Positions 15,724-22,694 of a stretch of DNA of 64,000 nt are shown here, piece by piece (the stretch's first letter is position 1; each line of letters begins with the position of its first letter). Made by a program: the position numbers and the translations under genes. The notes beneath the pieces were generated by a model that was not told where the DNA came from, did no database searches, and was given only the letters and a program-made list of their open reading frames with translations. The DNA is from Amnibacterium endophyticum (GTDB taxonomy: Bacteria; Actinomycetota; Actinomycetes; Actinomycetales; Microbacteriaceae): NCBI RefSeq assembly GCF_042680685.1, contig NZ_JBHUEA010000004.1, forward strand, positions 62,001 through 126,000, written 5' to 3'.

Positions 15724-18375
15724 TCAGCCCGTGTTCTGCAGGCCCGCGGCGACGCCGCCGACGGCGAGCAGCAGCAGGCGCTGCAGGTCCGGGTCGGCCG
15801 GACGGTCCTCGGGCGTGTCGCGCAGCCCGCGGAGCGCCCGCAGCTGCAGCAGCGACAGCGCGTCGACGTAGGGGCTGCGCAGCTTCACGGCCCGCTGCAG
15901 CACCGGCTTGCCGGCGAGCAGCTGCCCGCCGCCTGCGATCCGCACGACCCAGTCGCGGGTCAGCGCCATCTCGTCCAGCACCGCCTGCGCCAGGTCGTCG
16001 CGGTCGCCGAGCGCGAGGTAGCGGCGCGCCAGCCGGCCGTCGGCCTTCGCGAGCCCCATCCCGACGTTGTCGATCATCGTGCGGAACAGCGGCCACTCGC
16101 GGTAGGCGGCCTGCAGCCGCGGCTCGTCGCCGACCGCCTCGAGGGCGGAGCCGAGCCCGAACCAGCCCGCGAGGTTGATGCGGGCCTGCGTCCAGGCGAA
16201 GACCCAGGGGATGGCGCGCAGGTCCTCGAGCGACTCGACCGAGAGCCCGCGGCGGGCCGGACGGCTGCCGAGCGCGAGCAGCCCGATCTCCTCCATCGGC
16301 GTGACGGTGGCGAACCACGGGGCGAAGCCGGGCGCCTTGACCAGGGAGAAGAACCGCTCCCGGCTCGCGGCGTCCATCGTCGCGGCGACGTCGGCGAAGC
16401 GCTCCGCCGCCTGCTCGTTGCGCTGCTCGATCGTGGGGGCCGACGCCATCAGCACCGCCGCGCCGACCTGGTCGATGTGCCGCATCGCGATGTCGCGGCT
16501 GCCGTAGCGGGCGAAGATCACCTCGCCCTGCTCCGTCAGCTTGAAGCGCCCGTCGACGGAGTGCGGCGGCTGCGCCAGGATCGCCGAGTTCGCGGGGCCG
16601 CCGCCGCGGCCGAGCGCACCGCCGCGGCCGTGGAACAGCGTGAGCTCGATGTCGTTCTCCGCCGCCCAGGCGGCGATCTCGCGCTGCGCCTCGTACAGGG
16701 CGAGCGTCGCGGCGACCGGGCCCACGTCCTTCGACGAGTCGGAGTAGCCGAGCATGACCTCCATGCGGCGCCCGGTCGCCTCGAGCCGCTGCGCGAACTC
16801 GGGGTGCTGCACGACCTCGGCGAGGATGCGGGGGGCCGCCTGCAGGTCCGCGAACGTCTCGAACAGCGGGATGACGTCGAGCACGGGGGCGTCGTCGCCG
16901 GCCGCCGCGGCGAGGCGGTGCACGTTCAGCAGGTCCTCCGCGGACTGCGTGAACGACACGATGTAGCGGCCCGCCGCTCCGGTGCCGTACCGGTGCTGGA
17001 TCGAGGCGACGGCGCGGATCGTCGCGAGCACCTCCTCGGTCTGCTCCGACGGCGTGCCGGCGTCGAGCTCGGCGATGGCGCGCCGGTGCACGGCGGAGTG
17101 CTGCCGCACCTCGAGCTCCGCGAGGTGGAAGCCGAAGGTCCGCACCTGCCAGATCAGGCCCTGCAGGTGCCCGTACGCCTGCCGCGAGGCGTGCCCCGCG
17201 GCGAGCGACTCCTGGACGACGGCGAGGTCGGCGAGCAGCTCGGCCGGGTCGCGGTACGCGAGGTCCGCGTCCCGCGTGCGGGTCGCCGCGATGCGCCGGG
17301 TCAGCAGCAGCAGGACGCGGCGGTGCGGCTCGTCGGGGGAGCGCTTCGCGATCTCGTCGGCCGCGTCCTCGTCCGCGGCGCGCAGTCGGCGCCACAGCGC
17401 CAGCAGCGCGTCGGAGGGCGGGGTGGAGGTCGCGTCGAGCGTCAGCCCCCGGCCCACGCGGGCGGCGGCGCGCTCGAGGCCGAGCAGCACGTGCTCGCTC
17501 GCGATCGCGGCGGCCTGCTTCGTCACCGAGGCGGTGACGAACGGGTTGCCGTCGCGGTCGCCGCCGACCCAGGTGCCGAGCCGCACGAACGGCTGCACCA
17601 GCGGCTCGCCCGCGCCGGCGGCGTCGCCCTGCAGCGCCTCGTCGATGCGCCGGTACACGGCGGGCACGGTGGTGAAGAGCGTCTCGTCGAACACCGCCAT
17701 CACCGAGCGGACCTCGTCGAGCGACGAGGGCTTCTCGGCGCGCAGCGGCGCCGTGCGCCACAGGGTGTCGATCTCCTCGAGCATCGCGCGCTGCACGCGG
17801 CCGTCCGCCGCCGCGGTCTGGACGCCGTCGTGCTGATCGAGCAGGTCGCCGAGACGGCGGATGCTGCTCGACACCGCGCGGCGCCTCGCCTCGGTGGGGT
17901 GCGCGGTGAAGACGGGGTGGAAGCGCATCGCCCGCAGCCGCTGCAGCGCCTCCTCGCGGCCGACCTGGCCCGCGAGGTCGCGGAACGCGGCGCCGACCCC
18001 GTCCGCCGGGTCGCTGCGGGTGCCCTCGCGCTCCAGCAGCACGCGGACGCGCTGGTGCTCCTCCGCGAGGTTCACCAGGTGGAAGTAGGCGGTGAACGCG
18101 CGGGCGACCTCGTCGGCGCGCGCGATCGTGAACGAGTCGGCGATCTCCGCCGCCCGCGCGAACGCGTCGTCCGTCTCGTCCGTGTAGGCCTGGATCGTCG
18201 CGACCCGCAGCCGCTCGACGTCCTCGAACAGGCCGGGGGAGCCGCTCTCTCGGAGCACCTGGCCGAGCAGCTCGCCGAGCACGCGCACGTCCGCGCGGAG
18301 GTGCTCGGGCAGCTCCTGCTCCGCCTCGTAGCGGCCCACGACGTCGGTCGCCTCGGCGTGGAGGGGGTGACTCAT
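15724..18375 (-). CDS. ppc: Phosphoenolpyruvate carboxylase
   Basis: 883 residues, the usual length for the bacterial enzyme. It makes oxaloacetate from PEP and bicarbonate to refill the TCA cycle. All key motifs are present: VFTAHPTEARRRAV with the catalytic His near residue 135, GYSDSSKDVG, the FHGRGGALGRGGGP loop, and FAWTQARINLAGWFGLG near the C terminus. The C terminus ends in the NTG tripeptide found in nearly all PEPCs. ATG 18375 is supported by a -10 box TAGCGT 7 nt upstream; the divergent YdeI-like gene begins about 50 bp away. Confidence 0.97.
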   Translation of the reverse strand: MSHPLHAEATDVVGRYEAEQELPEHLRADVRVLGELLGQVLRESGSPGLFEDVERLRVATIQAYTDETDDAFARAAEIADSFTIARADEVARAFTAYFHLVNLAEEHQRVRVLLEREGTRSDPADGVGAAFRDLAGQVGREEALQRLRAMRFHPVFTAHPTEARRRAVSSSIRRLGDLLDQHDGVQTAAADGRVQRAMLEEIDTLWRTAPLRAEKPSSLDEVRSVMAVFDETLFTTVPAVYRRIDEALQGDAAGAGEPLVQPFVRLGTWVGGDRDGNPFVTASVTKQAAAIASEHVLLGLERAAARVGRGLTLDATSTPPSDALLALWRRLRAADEDAADEIAKRSPDEPHRRVLLLLTRRIAATRTRDADLAYRDPAELLADLAVVQESLAAGHASRQAYGHLQGLIWQVRTFGFHLAELEVRQHSAVHRRAIAELDAGTPSEQTEEVLATIRAVASIQHRYGTGAAGRYIVSFTQSAEDLLNVHRLAAAAGDDAPVLDVIPLFETFADLQAAPRILAEVVQHPEFAQRLEATGRRMEVMLGYSDSSKDVGPVAATLALYEAQREIAAWAAENDIELTLFHGRGGALGRGGGPANSAILAQPPHSVDGRFKLTEQGEVIFARYGSRDIAMRHIDQVGAAVLMASAPTIEQRNEQAAERFADVAATMDAASRERFFSLVKAPGFAPWFATVTPMEEIGLLALGSRPARRGLSVESLEDLRAIPWVFAWTQARINLAGWFGLGSALEAVGDEPRLQAAYREWPLFRTMIDNVGMGLAKADGRLARRYLALGDRDDLAQAVLDEMALTRDWVVRIAGGGQLLAGKPVLQRAVKLRSPYVDALSLLQLRALRGLRDTPEDRPADPDLQRLLLLAVGGVAAGLQNTG

Positions 18376-18382
18376 GCCGAAG

Positions 18383-18388
18383 ACGCTA
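18383..18388 (-). promoter_or_regulatory. -10 box TAGCGT for ppc
   Basis: TAGCGT on the minus strand ends 7 nt before the ppc ATG; the message is predicted to be leaderless. Confidence 0.5.
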
Positions 18389-18411
18389 GGGCAGTCGTGT
18401 TTCGCGTTGCG

Positions 18412-18417
18412 TACCGT
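18412..18417 (+). promoter_or_regulatory. -10 box TACCGT for the YdeI-like gene
   Basis: TACCGT ends 7 nt before the GTG at 18425. It overlaps the alternative GTG at 18416, which makes 18425 the better start. Confidence 0.45.
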
Positions 18418-18424
18418 GACCCGC

Positions 18425-19024
18425 GTGGACGCGCTCGCAGACGTGCTCGTGCTGCCGGACGCGGCCGCGTGGCGGGCCTGGCTCGACGAGCACGAGGGCG
18501 TGTCGGACGGGGTCTGGTTGCGCCTCGCGAAGAAGGGGACGCTCGTGCCGACATCGCTCACGTACGCGCAGGCGCTGGACGAGGCGCTCTGCAGCGGCTG
18601 GATCGACGGGCAGAAGCGGGCCTTCGACGAGGCGACCTTCGTCGAGCGCTTCACCCCGCGGCGCCGCGCCTCGCTCTGGTCGGCGCGCAACGTCGGGCTC
18701 GTCGCCGCGCTGATCGAGCAGGGGCGGATGCGGCCGGCCGGGCAGGCGGAGATCGACCGGGCGAAGGCGGACGGGCGCTGGGACCGCGCCTACGCCGGGG
18801 CCTCGACGATGACGGTGCCGGACGACCTCGCCGCCGCGTGCGCGGCCTCGCCGGTCCTCGCCGAGGCCTTCGCCGCCCTCGACCGCACCAACCGGTACGC
18901 GGTGCTGCATCGGCTCGCGACCGCGCCGTCCCCGGCCGCCCGCGCGAACCGCCTCGCGACGCTCGCGGCGATGCTCGAGCGCGGTGACGTGCCGCACCCG
19001 CCCAGGTCGGGCGGAGCGGCGTGA
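18425..19024 (+). CDS. YdeI/OmpD-associated family protein
   Basis: 199 residues. The protein matches the YdeI-like family (AWRAWLDEHEGVSDGVWLRLAKKG, then LDEALCSGWIDGQKRAFDE, FTPRRRASLWSARN, and the C-terminal half with FAALDRTNRYAVLHRL). These proteins are found in many bacteria; a role in protection against peptide or envelope stress has been proposed, but no activity is established. Two GTG codons, 18416 and 18425, are possible; I chose the second because the -10 box lies over the first. The stop overlaps the start of the YchJ-family gene (GTGA), so the two form an operon divergent from ppc. Confidence 0.82.
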   Translation: MDALADVLVLPDAAAWRAWLDEHEGVSDGVWLRLAKKGTLVPTSLTYAQALDEALCSGWIDGQKRAFDEATFVERFTPRRRASLWSARNVGLVAALIEQGRMRPAGQAEIDRAKADGRWDRAYAGASTMTVPDDLAAACAASPVLAEAFAALDRTNRYAVLHRLATAPSPAARANRLATLAAMLERGDVPHPPRSGGAA

Positions 19025-19413
19025 TCGGGCCGTCGGACCCCTGCCCGTGCGGCGGCGGCGGCGCCTACGGGACGTGTTGCGGCCCGCTGCACGCGGGCTC
19101 CGCGGCGGCGACCGCGGAGGCGCTGATGCGCAGCCGCTACTCGGCGTTCGCCCTCGGTCTGGCCCCCTACCTGCTCGCCACGTGGGCACCCGCCGCCCGG
19201 CCGGACCGCCTCGACCTCGACGCGTCGCTGCGGTGGCGGCGCCTCCAGATCGTCGACACCGCGCGGGGCGCCGAGTCGGACGACACGGGCGTCGTCGAGT
19301 TCCGCGCCGCGTACCGCGGCCCCGACGGCCACGGCCTGCTGCACGAGCGGTCCCGCTTCAGCCGCGACGACGCCGGCCGGTGGGTCTACGCGGACGGGGA
19401 GCAGCGGGCCTGA
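19021..19413 (+). CDS. YchJ-family SEC-C-like zinc-binding protein
   Basis: 130 residues. The N terminus has the metal-binding motif CPCGGGGAYGTCCGPLHAG, with four cysteines in the SEC-C-like arrangement, followed by the conserved MRSRYSAFALG and an NTF2-like domain ending in GRWVYADG. YchJ-like proteins are widespread but of unknown function. GTG 19021 overlaps the preceding stop. Its 3' end overlaps by 56 bp the 3' end of the convergent LysR-effector-like gene. Confidence 0.85.
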   Translation: MIGPSDPCPCGGGGAYGTCCGPLHAGSAAATAEALMRSRYSAFALGLAPYLLATWAPAARPDRLDLDASLRWRRLQIVDTARGAESDDTGVVEFRAAYRGPDGHGLLHERSRFSRDDAGRWVYADGEQRA

Positions 19414-19960
19414 CGGCGGGGCCGGGCTGGGCGGGCTCCGCACGGCCGCGCGAGCTGTTCTCGGTGCGGCCCCGCACGATGCCGATGAAGTCGTCGACGT
19501 CCTCGCCGCCGGCGTCGCGGCGCCAGGCCAGCCCGATGCGCGTCGGCGCCGCGTCGTGCACCGGCCGGGCGACCAGGTCCCGACGGCCGGTCGCGCGGAA
19601 CACGGACTGCGGCATCAGCGCGATCCCGTGCCCGGCCGCGACGAGGTCGAGCGTCTGCTCGTCCCAGCCCGGCCGCACCTCCTCGCCCGCGAGGTCCGCC
19701 TCCGCGACCGCGTCGAAGGCCTTCACCGGGTGGTCACGGGCGGCGACGACCACCGGGGTCTCCTCCCACAGCGGGATCACGTGCAGGTCCTCCGCCTCGA
19801 GCGGGAGGCGCGCGAAGACCATCGTGACGCCGTCGGCGAGCGCGGCGACCGGGTCGTCGACGGCGACGACGTCGAGGGGGACGTCGCTGCGGCGCTCGCG
19901 CCAGGCGCGGATCCAGCGGTCCGGGGTGACGCCCGCGACGACGCCGATGACGAGGGGCAC
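19358..19960 (-). CDS. LysR-type substrate-binding domain protein lacking the DNA-binding domain
   Basis: 200 residues. The sequence begins directly with the effector-binding domain of LysR-type regulators (VPLVIGVVAGVTPDRWIRAW; GVTMVFARLP; GHGIALMPQSVFRAT) and has no helix-turn-helix at its N terminus. The C terminus carries a low-complexity Pro/Arg tail that overlaps the convergent ychJ-like gene. It is divergent from the DUF5997 gene with only 25 bp between start codons, so the two may share a promoter region. It may bind a small ligand and act through a partner protein; the DUF5997 neighbour, which looks DNA-binding, is the obvious candidate, but this is inference. Confidence 0.78.
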   Translation of the reverse strand: MPLVIGVVAGVTPDRWIRAWRERRSDVPLDVVAVDDPVAALADGVTMVFARLPLEAEDLHVIPLWEETPVVVAARDHPVKAFDAVAEADLAGEEVRPGWDEQTLDLVAAGHGIALMPQSVFRATGRRDLVARPVHDAAPTRIGLAWRRDAGGEDVDDFIGIVRGRTENSSRGRAEPAQPGPAVRPAAPRPRRPTGRRRRG

Positions 19961-19972
19961 GCGGCCCGAGGG

Positions 19973-19978
19973 TAGCGT
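19973..19978 (+). promoter_or_regulatory. -10 box TAGCGT for the DUF5997 gene
   Basis: TAGCGT ends 7 nt before GTG 19986, predicting a leaderless message. Confidence 0.5.
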
Positions 19979-19985
19979 CGCAGCC

Positions 19986-20357
19986 GTGGCCGACGACCAG
20001 ACGATGAAGCCCGAGACCGCGGCGAAGAAGCTGGGCGTGCTGCTCGCGGCGACCCCGGAGGAGTTCCGGTCCGCCCCGGTGAGCCGTTCGACGCTGCAGG
20101 CGCTGCAAGCCGACCCGCCCGAGTGGCTCGCCGAGCTGCGTCGCGAGGGGCCGCACCCGCGGCCGGTCGTCGCGGCGAAGCTGGGCGTCTCGGTCGCGGG
20201 GCTCCGCCGGGCGGGCGTGGAGCAGCCGCTGACGACGGCGGAGATCCGGGCGCTGCTCGAGGACAAGCCGGACTGGCTGGTGGCGGAGCGCCGCACCCAC
20301 GCCGGCGTGATGGCCGAGAACGCCCGCCTGAAGCGCGAGCGCGCCGCCGCCTCCTGA
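19986..20357 (+). CDS. DUF5997 family protein
   Basis: 123 residues, soluble and basic near the C terminus. It begins with QTMKPETAAKKLGVLLAATP and contains PPEWLAELRREGPHPRPVVAAKLGVS-type sequence followed by EIRALLEDKPDWLVAERR, matching the actinobacterial family DUF5997. The LGVSVAGLRRAGV segment looks like a helix-turn-helix. Function is unknown. Divergent from the LysR-effector-domain gene. Ends 12 bp before a long perfect hairpin. Confidence 0.75.
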   Translation: MADDQTMKPETAAKKLGVLLAATPEEFRSAPVSRSTLQALQADPPEWLAELRREGPHPRPVVAAKLGVSVAGLRRAGVEQPLTTAEIRALLEDKPDWLVAERRTHAGVMAENARLKRERAAAS

Positions 20358-20368
20358 CCCGCAGGAAC

Positions 20369-20431
20369 CGCGGACTTGCCACTTCTTGCGGCCGCGCGCG
20401 GCGTGTCGCAGCAAGAAGTGGCAAGTCCGCG
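20369..20431. terminator. Long perfect hairpin, 21-bp arms, between convergent genes
   Basis: Bases 20369-20389 are an exact reverse complement of 20411-20431, with a 21-base loop. The arms contain ACTTGCCACTTCTTGC, which has lower GC than its surroundings. It separates the DUF5997 gene and rnhA, which end toward each other, and is likely a bidirectional terminator or a resident palindromic repeat. Confidence 0.7.
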
Positions 20432-20459
20432 TTCGAGCCGGACGTGGCCCGGGCCGGGG

Positions 20460-21119
20460 TCAGCGGCGGCGGAGCAGCGCGCGGACGGCGTCCTCCGGGC
20501 TCGTCCCCGCCTCGTCCGCGAGAGACCGGAGGCGCCGCCACTCGTTCGCGCCGAGCCGCACGCTGAGCACGCGGTCGTCGTCCGGGTCCGCCTCGAAGAG
20601 CGCCGGCGCGGACGCGGGAGCGGCGGCAGCGGGGGCGGTCCGGCCGACGGGCGCGGCGCCGCCGAAGCCGGGGCCGCCGTCCGGGTCCGCGCCGCGCTGG
20701 TAGGCGGTCGCGGCGCCCCGCGCGCGCTCGTCGGCCGCCTCGTTCAGCGGGTGCCCGGCGTGCCCCTTGACCCACTCGAACCGGTAGCGGCGCCCGGCGA
20801 GCGCGGAGTCCAGCTGCTGCATCAGGTCGACGTTCAGCACCGGCTGCCCGTCGGCCTTCCGCCAGCCCTTCCGCTTCCAGCCGGGCATCCACTTCGTGAT
20901 CGAGTCGATGACGTAGCGGCTGTCGCAGAGGATCAGCAGGTCGTCGTCGGCGCCCTCGGTGGCGCGGAGCAGCTCGAGCACCGCCTTCAGCTCGCCCATG
21001 TTGTTCGTGCCGCGGGACCAGCCCCCCGCCGCCCAGCGGTCGTCGTCGATGTACCAGGCCCATCCGGCGGGGCCGGGGTTGCCGAGGGCGGATCCGTCTG
21101 CTGCGGCGGTGATCGTCAC
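20460..21119 (-). CDS. rnhA: Ribonuclease HI with C-terminal extension
   Basis: 219 residues. Residues 1-140 are RNase HI, which cuts RNA in RNA-DNA hybrids: DGSALGNPGPAGW with the first catalytic Asp, NNMGELKAV with the Glu, CDSRYVIDSI with the Asp, and KGHAGHPLNEAADERA with His and the last Asp. After a Pro/Ala/Gly linker the C-terminal 35 residues (VRLGANEWRRLRSLADEAGT, then PEDAVRALL) look like a ribbon-helix-helix unit, an addition not found in classical RNase HI. The GTG start at 21119 is supported by a -10 box (TAGGCT) 7 nt upstream. It follows the DarT-family gene by 10 bp on the same strand. Confidence 0.9.
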   Translation of the reverse strand: MTITAAADGSALGNPGPAGWAWYIDDDRWAAGGWSRGTNNMGELKAVLELLRATEGADDDLLILCDSRYVIDSITKWMPGWKRKGWRKADGQPVLNVDLMQQLDSALAGRRYRFEWVKGHAGHPLNEAADERARGAATAYQRGADPDGGPGFGGAAPVGRTAPAAAAPASAPALFEADPDDDRVLSVRLGANEWRRLRSLADEAGTSPEDAVRALLRRR

Positions 21120-21126
21120 CCGATGC

Positions 21127-21132
21127 AGCCTA
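21127..21132 (-). promoter_or_regulatory. -10 box TAGGCT for rnhA, overlapping the upstream stop codon
   Basis: TAGGCT ends 7 nt before the rnhA GTG and overlaps the stop codon of the DarT-family gene, so rnhA can have its own leaderless transcript. Confidence 0.45.
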
Positions 21133-21909
21133 GGAAGCGGGGACGAACCAGGGCGGGTGCACCACCACGCGCGGCGCGGCGCCCTCGACGTCGCGGAACA
21201 TGCCGCGCACGCGGGCCCGGGCCGGCTCGTTCGCGACCGCGATCAGGCTCACCGCCGACAGCGGCACGGGTCCGGGCACGAGCACCTCGGCCGCGACGAG
21301 GTCGGGGTCGGTGCGCGTCAGACGCGCGACGGCCTTCGCCGGCTCGCCGATCGTGAAGGCCGTCAGCGGCGCGGAGGCGTCGCCGTCCGCCACGACGACG
21401 TCGGCCCCGAGCTCCTTCCCGGTGACGACGAGCAGCGCGTAGTCGGTCGCGGAGGTGGCGCGGGCGGCCGCGGACCACTGCGCACCTTCCGCACCGGTGC
21501 GCACCTCCGCCCACCGGTCCGAGTCGGGGGAGGCGGCGAACGGGACGAAGTCGGTCACGGTGCGGCCGTCGCCGACGTCCGCACGGGCGCGCAGGTCGCG
21601 CACCAGCGGCGCCGCGACGTCGACGTCGGGCTCGACGCCGGAGGCGCGGGAGCGCAGATCGCCGTCGAGCAGGATCGACTCGAGGTTGGTCAGGTGCGTC
21701 CAGTGGTACAGGCGGCGGGCGCCGAACGGCGGCACCGTCGCGGGGCGGCCGGCGGGCGGTGCCACCCGCTTCGGCCGGGTCGCGGTCGCGCTCGCGCGGG
21801 AGGCGGGCCGGCTCGGCGGGGAGGCCAGCGCGCTCACCGGCTGCGGCGCGACCCGCGGGAAGCAGATGTCGCACATCCCCTCGTCGAACCCGTGGATGCA
21901 CTCCGTCAC
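21130..21909 (-). CDS. DarT-like ADP-ribosyltransferase-fold protein with N-terminal Cys/His motif
   Basis: 259 residues. The C-terminal two thirds fit the DarT (DUF4433) fold, whose founding members attach ADP-ribose to thymidine in single-stranded DNA: RRLYHWTHLTNLESILLDG, the TDFVPFA element, and LVAAEVLVPGPVP, whose glutamate corresponds to the catalytic position. The N terminus is different from classical DarT: ECIHGFDEGMCDICFP has C4, H6, C13 and C16 in a zinc-finger-like array, followed by a 45-residue disordered Ala/Pro linker. No macrodomain antitoxin (DarG) is encoded beside it; its neighbours are rnhA and a membrane protein gene. GTG 21909 has a GGAAGGG ribosome-binding site. Whether it is a toxin, an RNA- or DNA-modifying housekeeping enzyme or inactive is open. 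Confidence 0.75.
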   Translation of the reverse strand: MTECIHGFDEGMCDICFPRVAPQPVSALASPPSRPASRASATATRPKRVAPPAGRPATVPPFGARRLYHWTHLTNLESILLDGDLRSRASGVEPDVDVAAPLVRDLRARADVGDGRTVTDFVPFAASPDSDRWAEVRTGAEGAQWSAAARATSATDYALLVVTGKELGADVVVADGDASAPLTAFTIGEPAKAVARLTRTDPDLVAAEVLVPGPVPLSAVSLIAVANEPARARVRGMFRDVEGAAPRVVVHPPWFVPAS

Positions 21910-21983
21910 ACCCGACCCCTTCCTCGCCCTCGTGTTCCGGGGCACCTCCAGTCTGAACGCCGCGGACGGCCTCCTGTTCCCCG

Positions 21984-22655
21984 TCAGATGAACAGCACGG
22001 AGACGATCGCCGCGACCGCGAGCAGGACGTGGGGCGCGAGCGCGATCCGGACGAGCCACCGGGCCCGCCGCACCGCGTCCGGGCGCCCGATGCGGTGGAC
22101 CAGCGCGAGCGCCTCGCCCTCGGCCGTCGCCCTGCCCGCCGTGAGCCAGGTCGACAGCAGCGAGACCGGGATCAGCGCGGAGGCGATCAGGACCGGCCCG
22201 ATCAGGAGCGACCCGCTGGACGCGTCGGCGACGAGCAGGGCGCCGAAGAGGGCGAGGTTCACGAGCAGCGCGGCGTGGACCAGCAGGTCCCACTGCTGGG
22301 CCGCCCCGGCGAAGCGGGCGGCGGGCAGCGTCGCGGCGCGGTGCGCTGCCTCCTCGGGCGTCCACGACCGCGCGCTGCGCTCCGCGGCCGCCCGGCGCCT
22401 GCGTCGCACCGCGAGCCCGCAGCACCCGGCCACCAGGCCGCCGGGCACGAGGAGGACGTCGAGCAGCGCGAAGCCGAGCAGCGCGCCGGCGACGGCGAGG
22501 ACGAGCAGCTCCGCGAGGACGAGCGCCGCTGCCCAGCCGGCGACGGCGAGGGGGCCGTTCCGCAGGGGCGGGTGAGCGCGCAGCGTGGCCGCTCCGGGGA
22601 GCTCGCGTCGCGGGTAGCGCGCTGCGAGGTCCGTGCGGCCCGACGCCTCGGTCAC
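21984..22655 (-). CDS. Hypothetical membrane protein
   Basis: 223 residues with four strongly hydrophobic segments (PLAVAGWAAALVLAELLVL, LLDVLLVPGGLVAGCCGLAV, LLVHAALLVNLALFGALLVA, LIGPVLIASALIPVSLLSTW) and a last C-terminal helix. A basic cytoplasmic loop (RRRRRAAAERSARSW) follows the second helix. I do not recognise the family and give no function. The GTG at 22655 has a -10 box TAGCGT 6 nt upstream and is divergent from rlmN with only 39 bp between the two start codons. Confidence 0.7.
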   Translation of the reverse strand: MTEASGRTDLAARYPRRELPGAATLRAHPPLRNGPLAVAGWAAALVLAELLVLAVAGALLGFALLDVLLVPGGLVAGCCGLAVRRRRRAAAERSARSWTPEEAAHRAATLPAARFAGAAQQWDLLVHAALLVNLALFGALLVADASSGSLLIGPVLIASALIPVSLLSTWLTAGRATAEGEALALVHRIGRPDAVRRARWLVRIALAPHVLLAVAAIVSVLFI

Positions 22656-22661
22656 GTCCGC

Positions 22662-22667
22662 ACGCTA
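22662..22667 (-). promoter_or_regulatory. -10 box TAGCGT for the membrane protein gene
   Basis: TAGCGT on the minus strand ends 6 nt before GTG 22655. The rlmN -10 box is 15 bp away on the other strand, so the two promoters lie back to back. Confidence 0.5.
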
Positions 22668-22682
22668 GCGCCTCCCGTCGCC

Positions 22683-22688
22683 TATCCT
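22683..22688 (+). promoter_or_regulatory. -10 box TATCCT for rlmN
   Basis: TATCCT ends 6 nt before the rlmN ATG (22695). The spacer GGAGGG is itself ribosome-binding-site-like but too close to be used as one. Confidence 0.5.
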
Positions 22689-22694
22689 GGAGGG

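Noticed and set aside
15607..18987. A 1126-residue open frame on the plus strand opposite ppc
   Set aside because: It is antisense to a clear PEP carboxylase gene with all motifs; its Arg/Ala/Gly composition reflects the complement of GC-rich codons.
21910..22655. DarG antitoxin next to the DarT-family gene
   Set aside because: The neighbouring product is a membrane protein with no macrodomain motifs, and the other neighbour is RNase HI.
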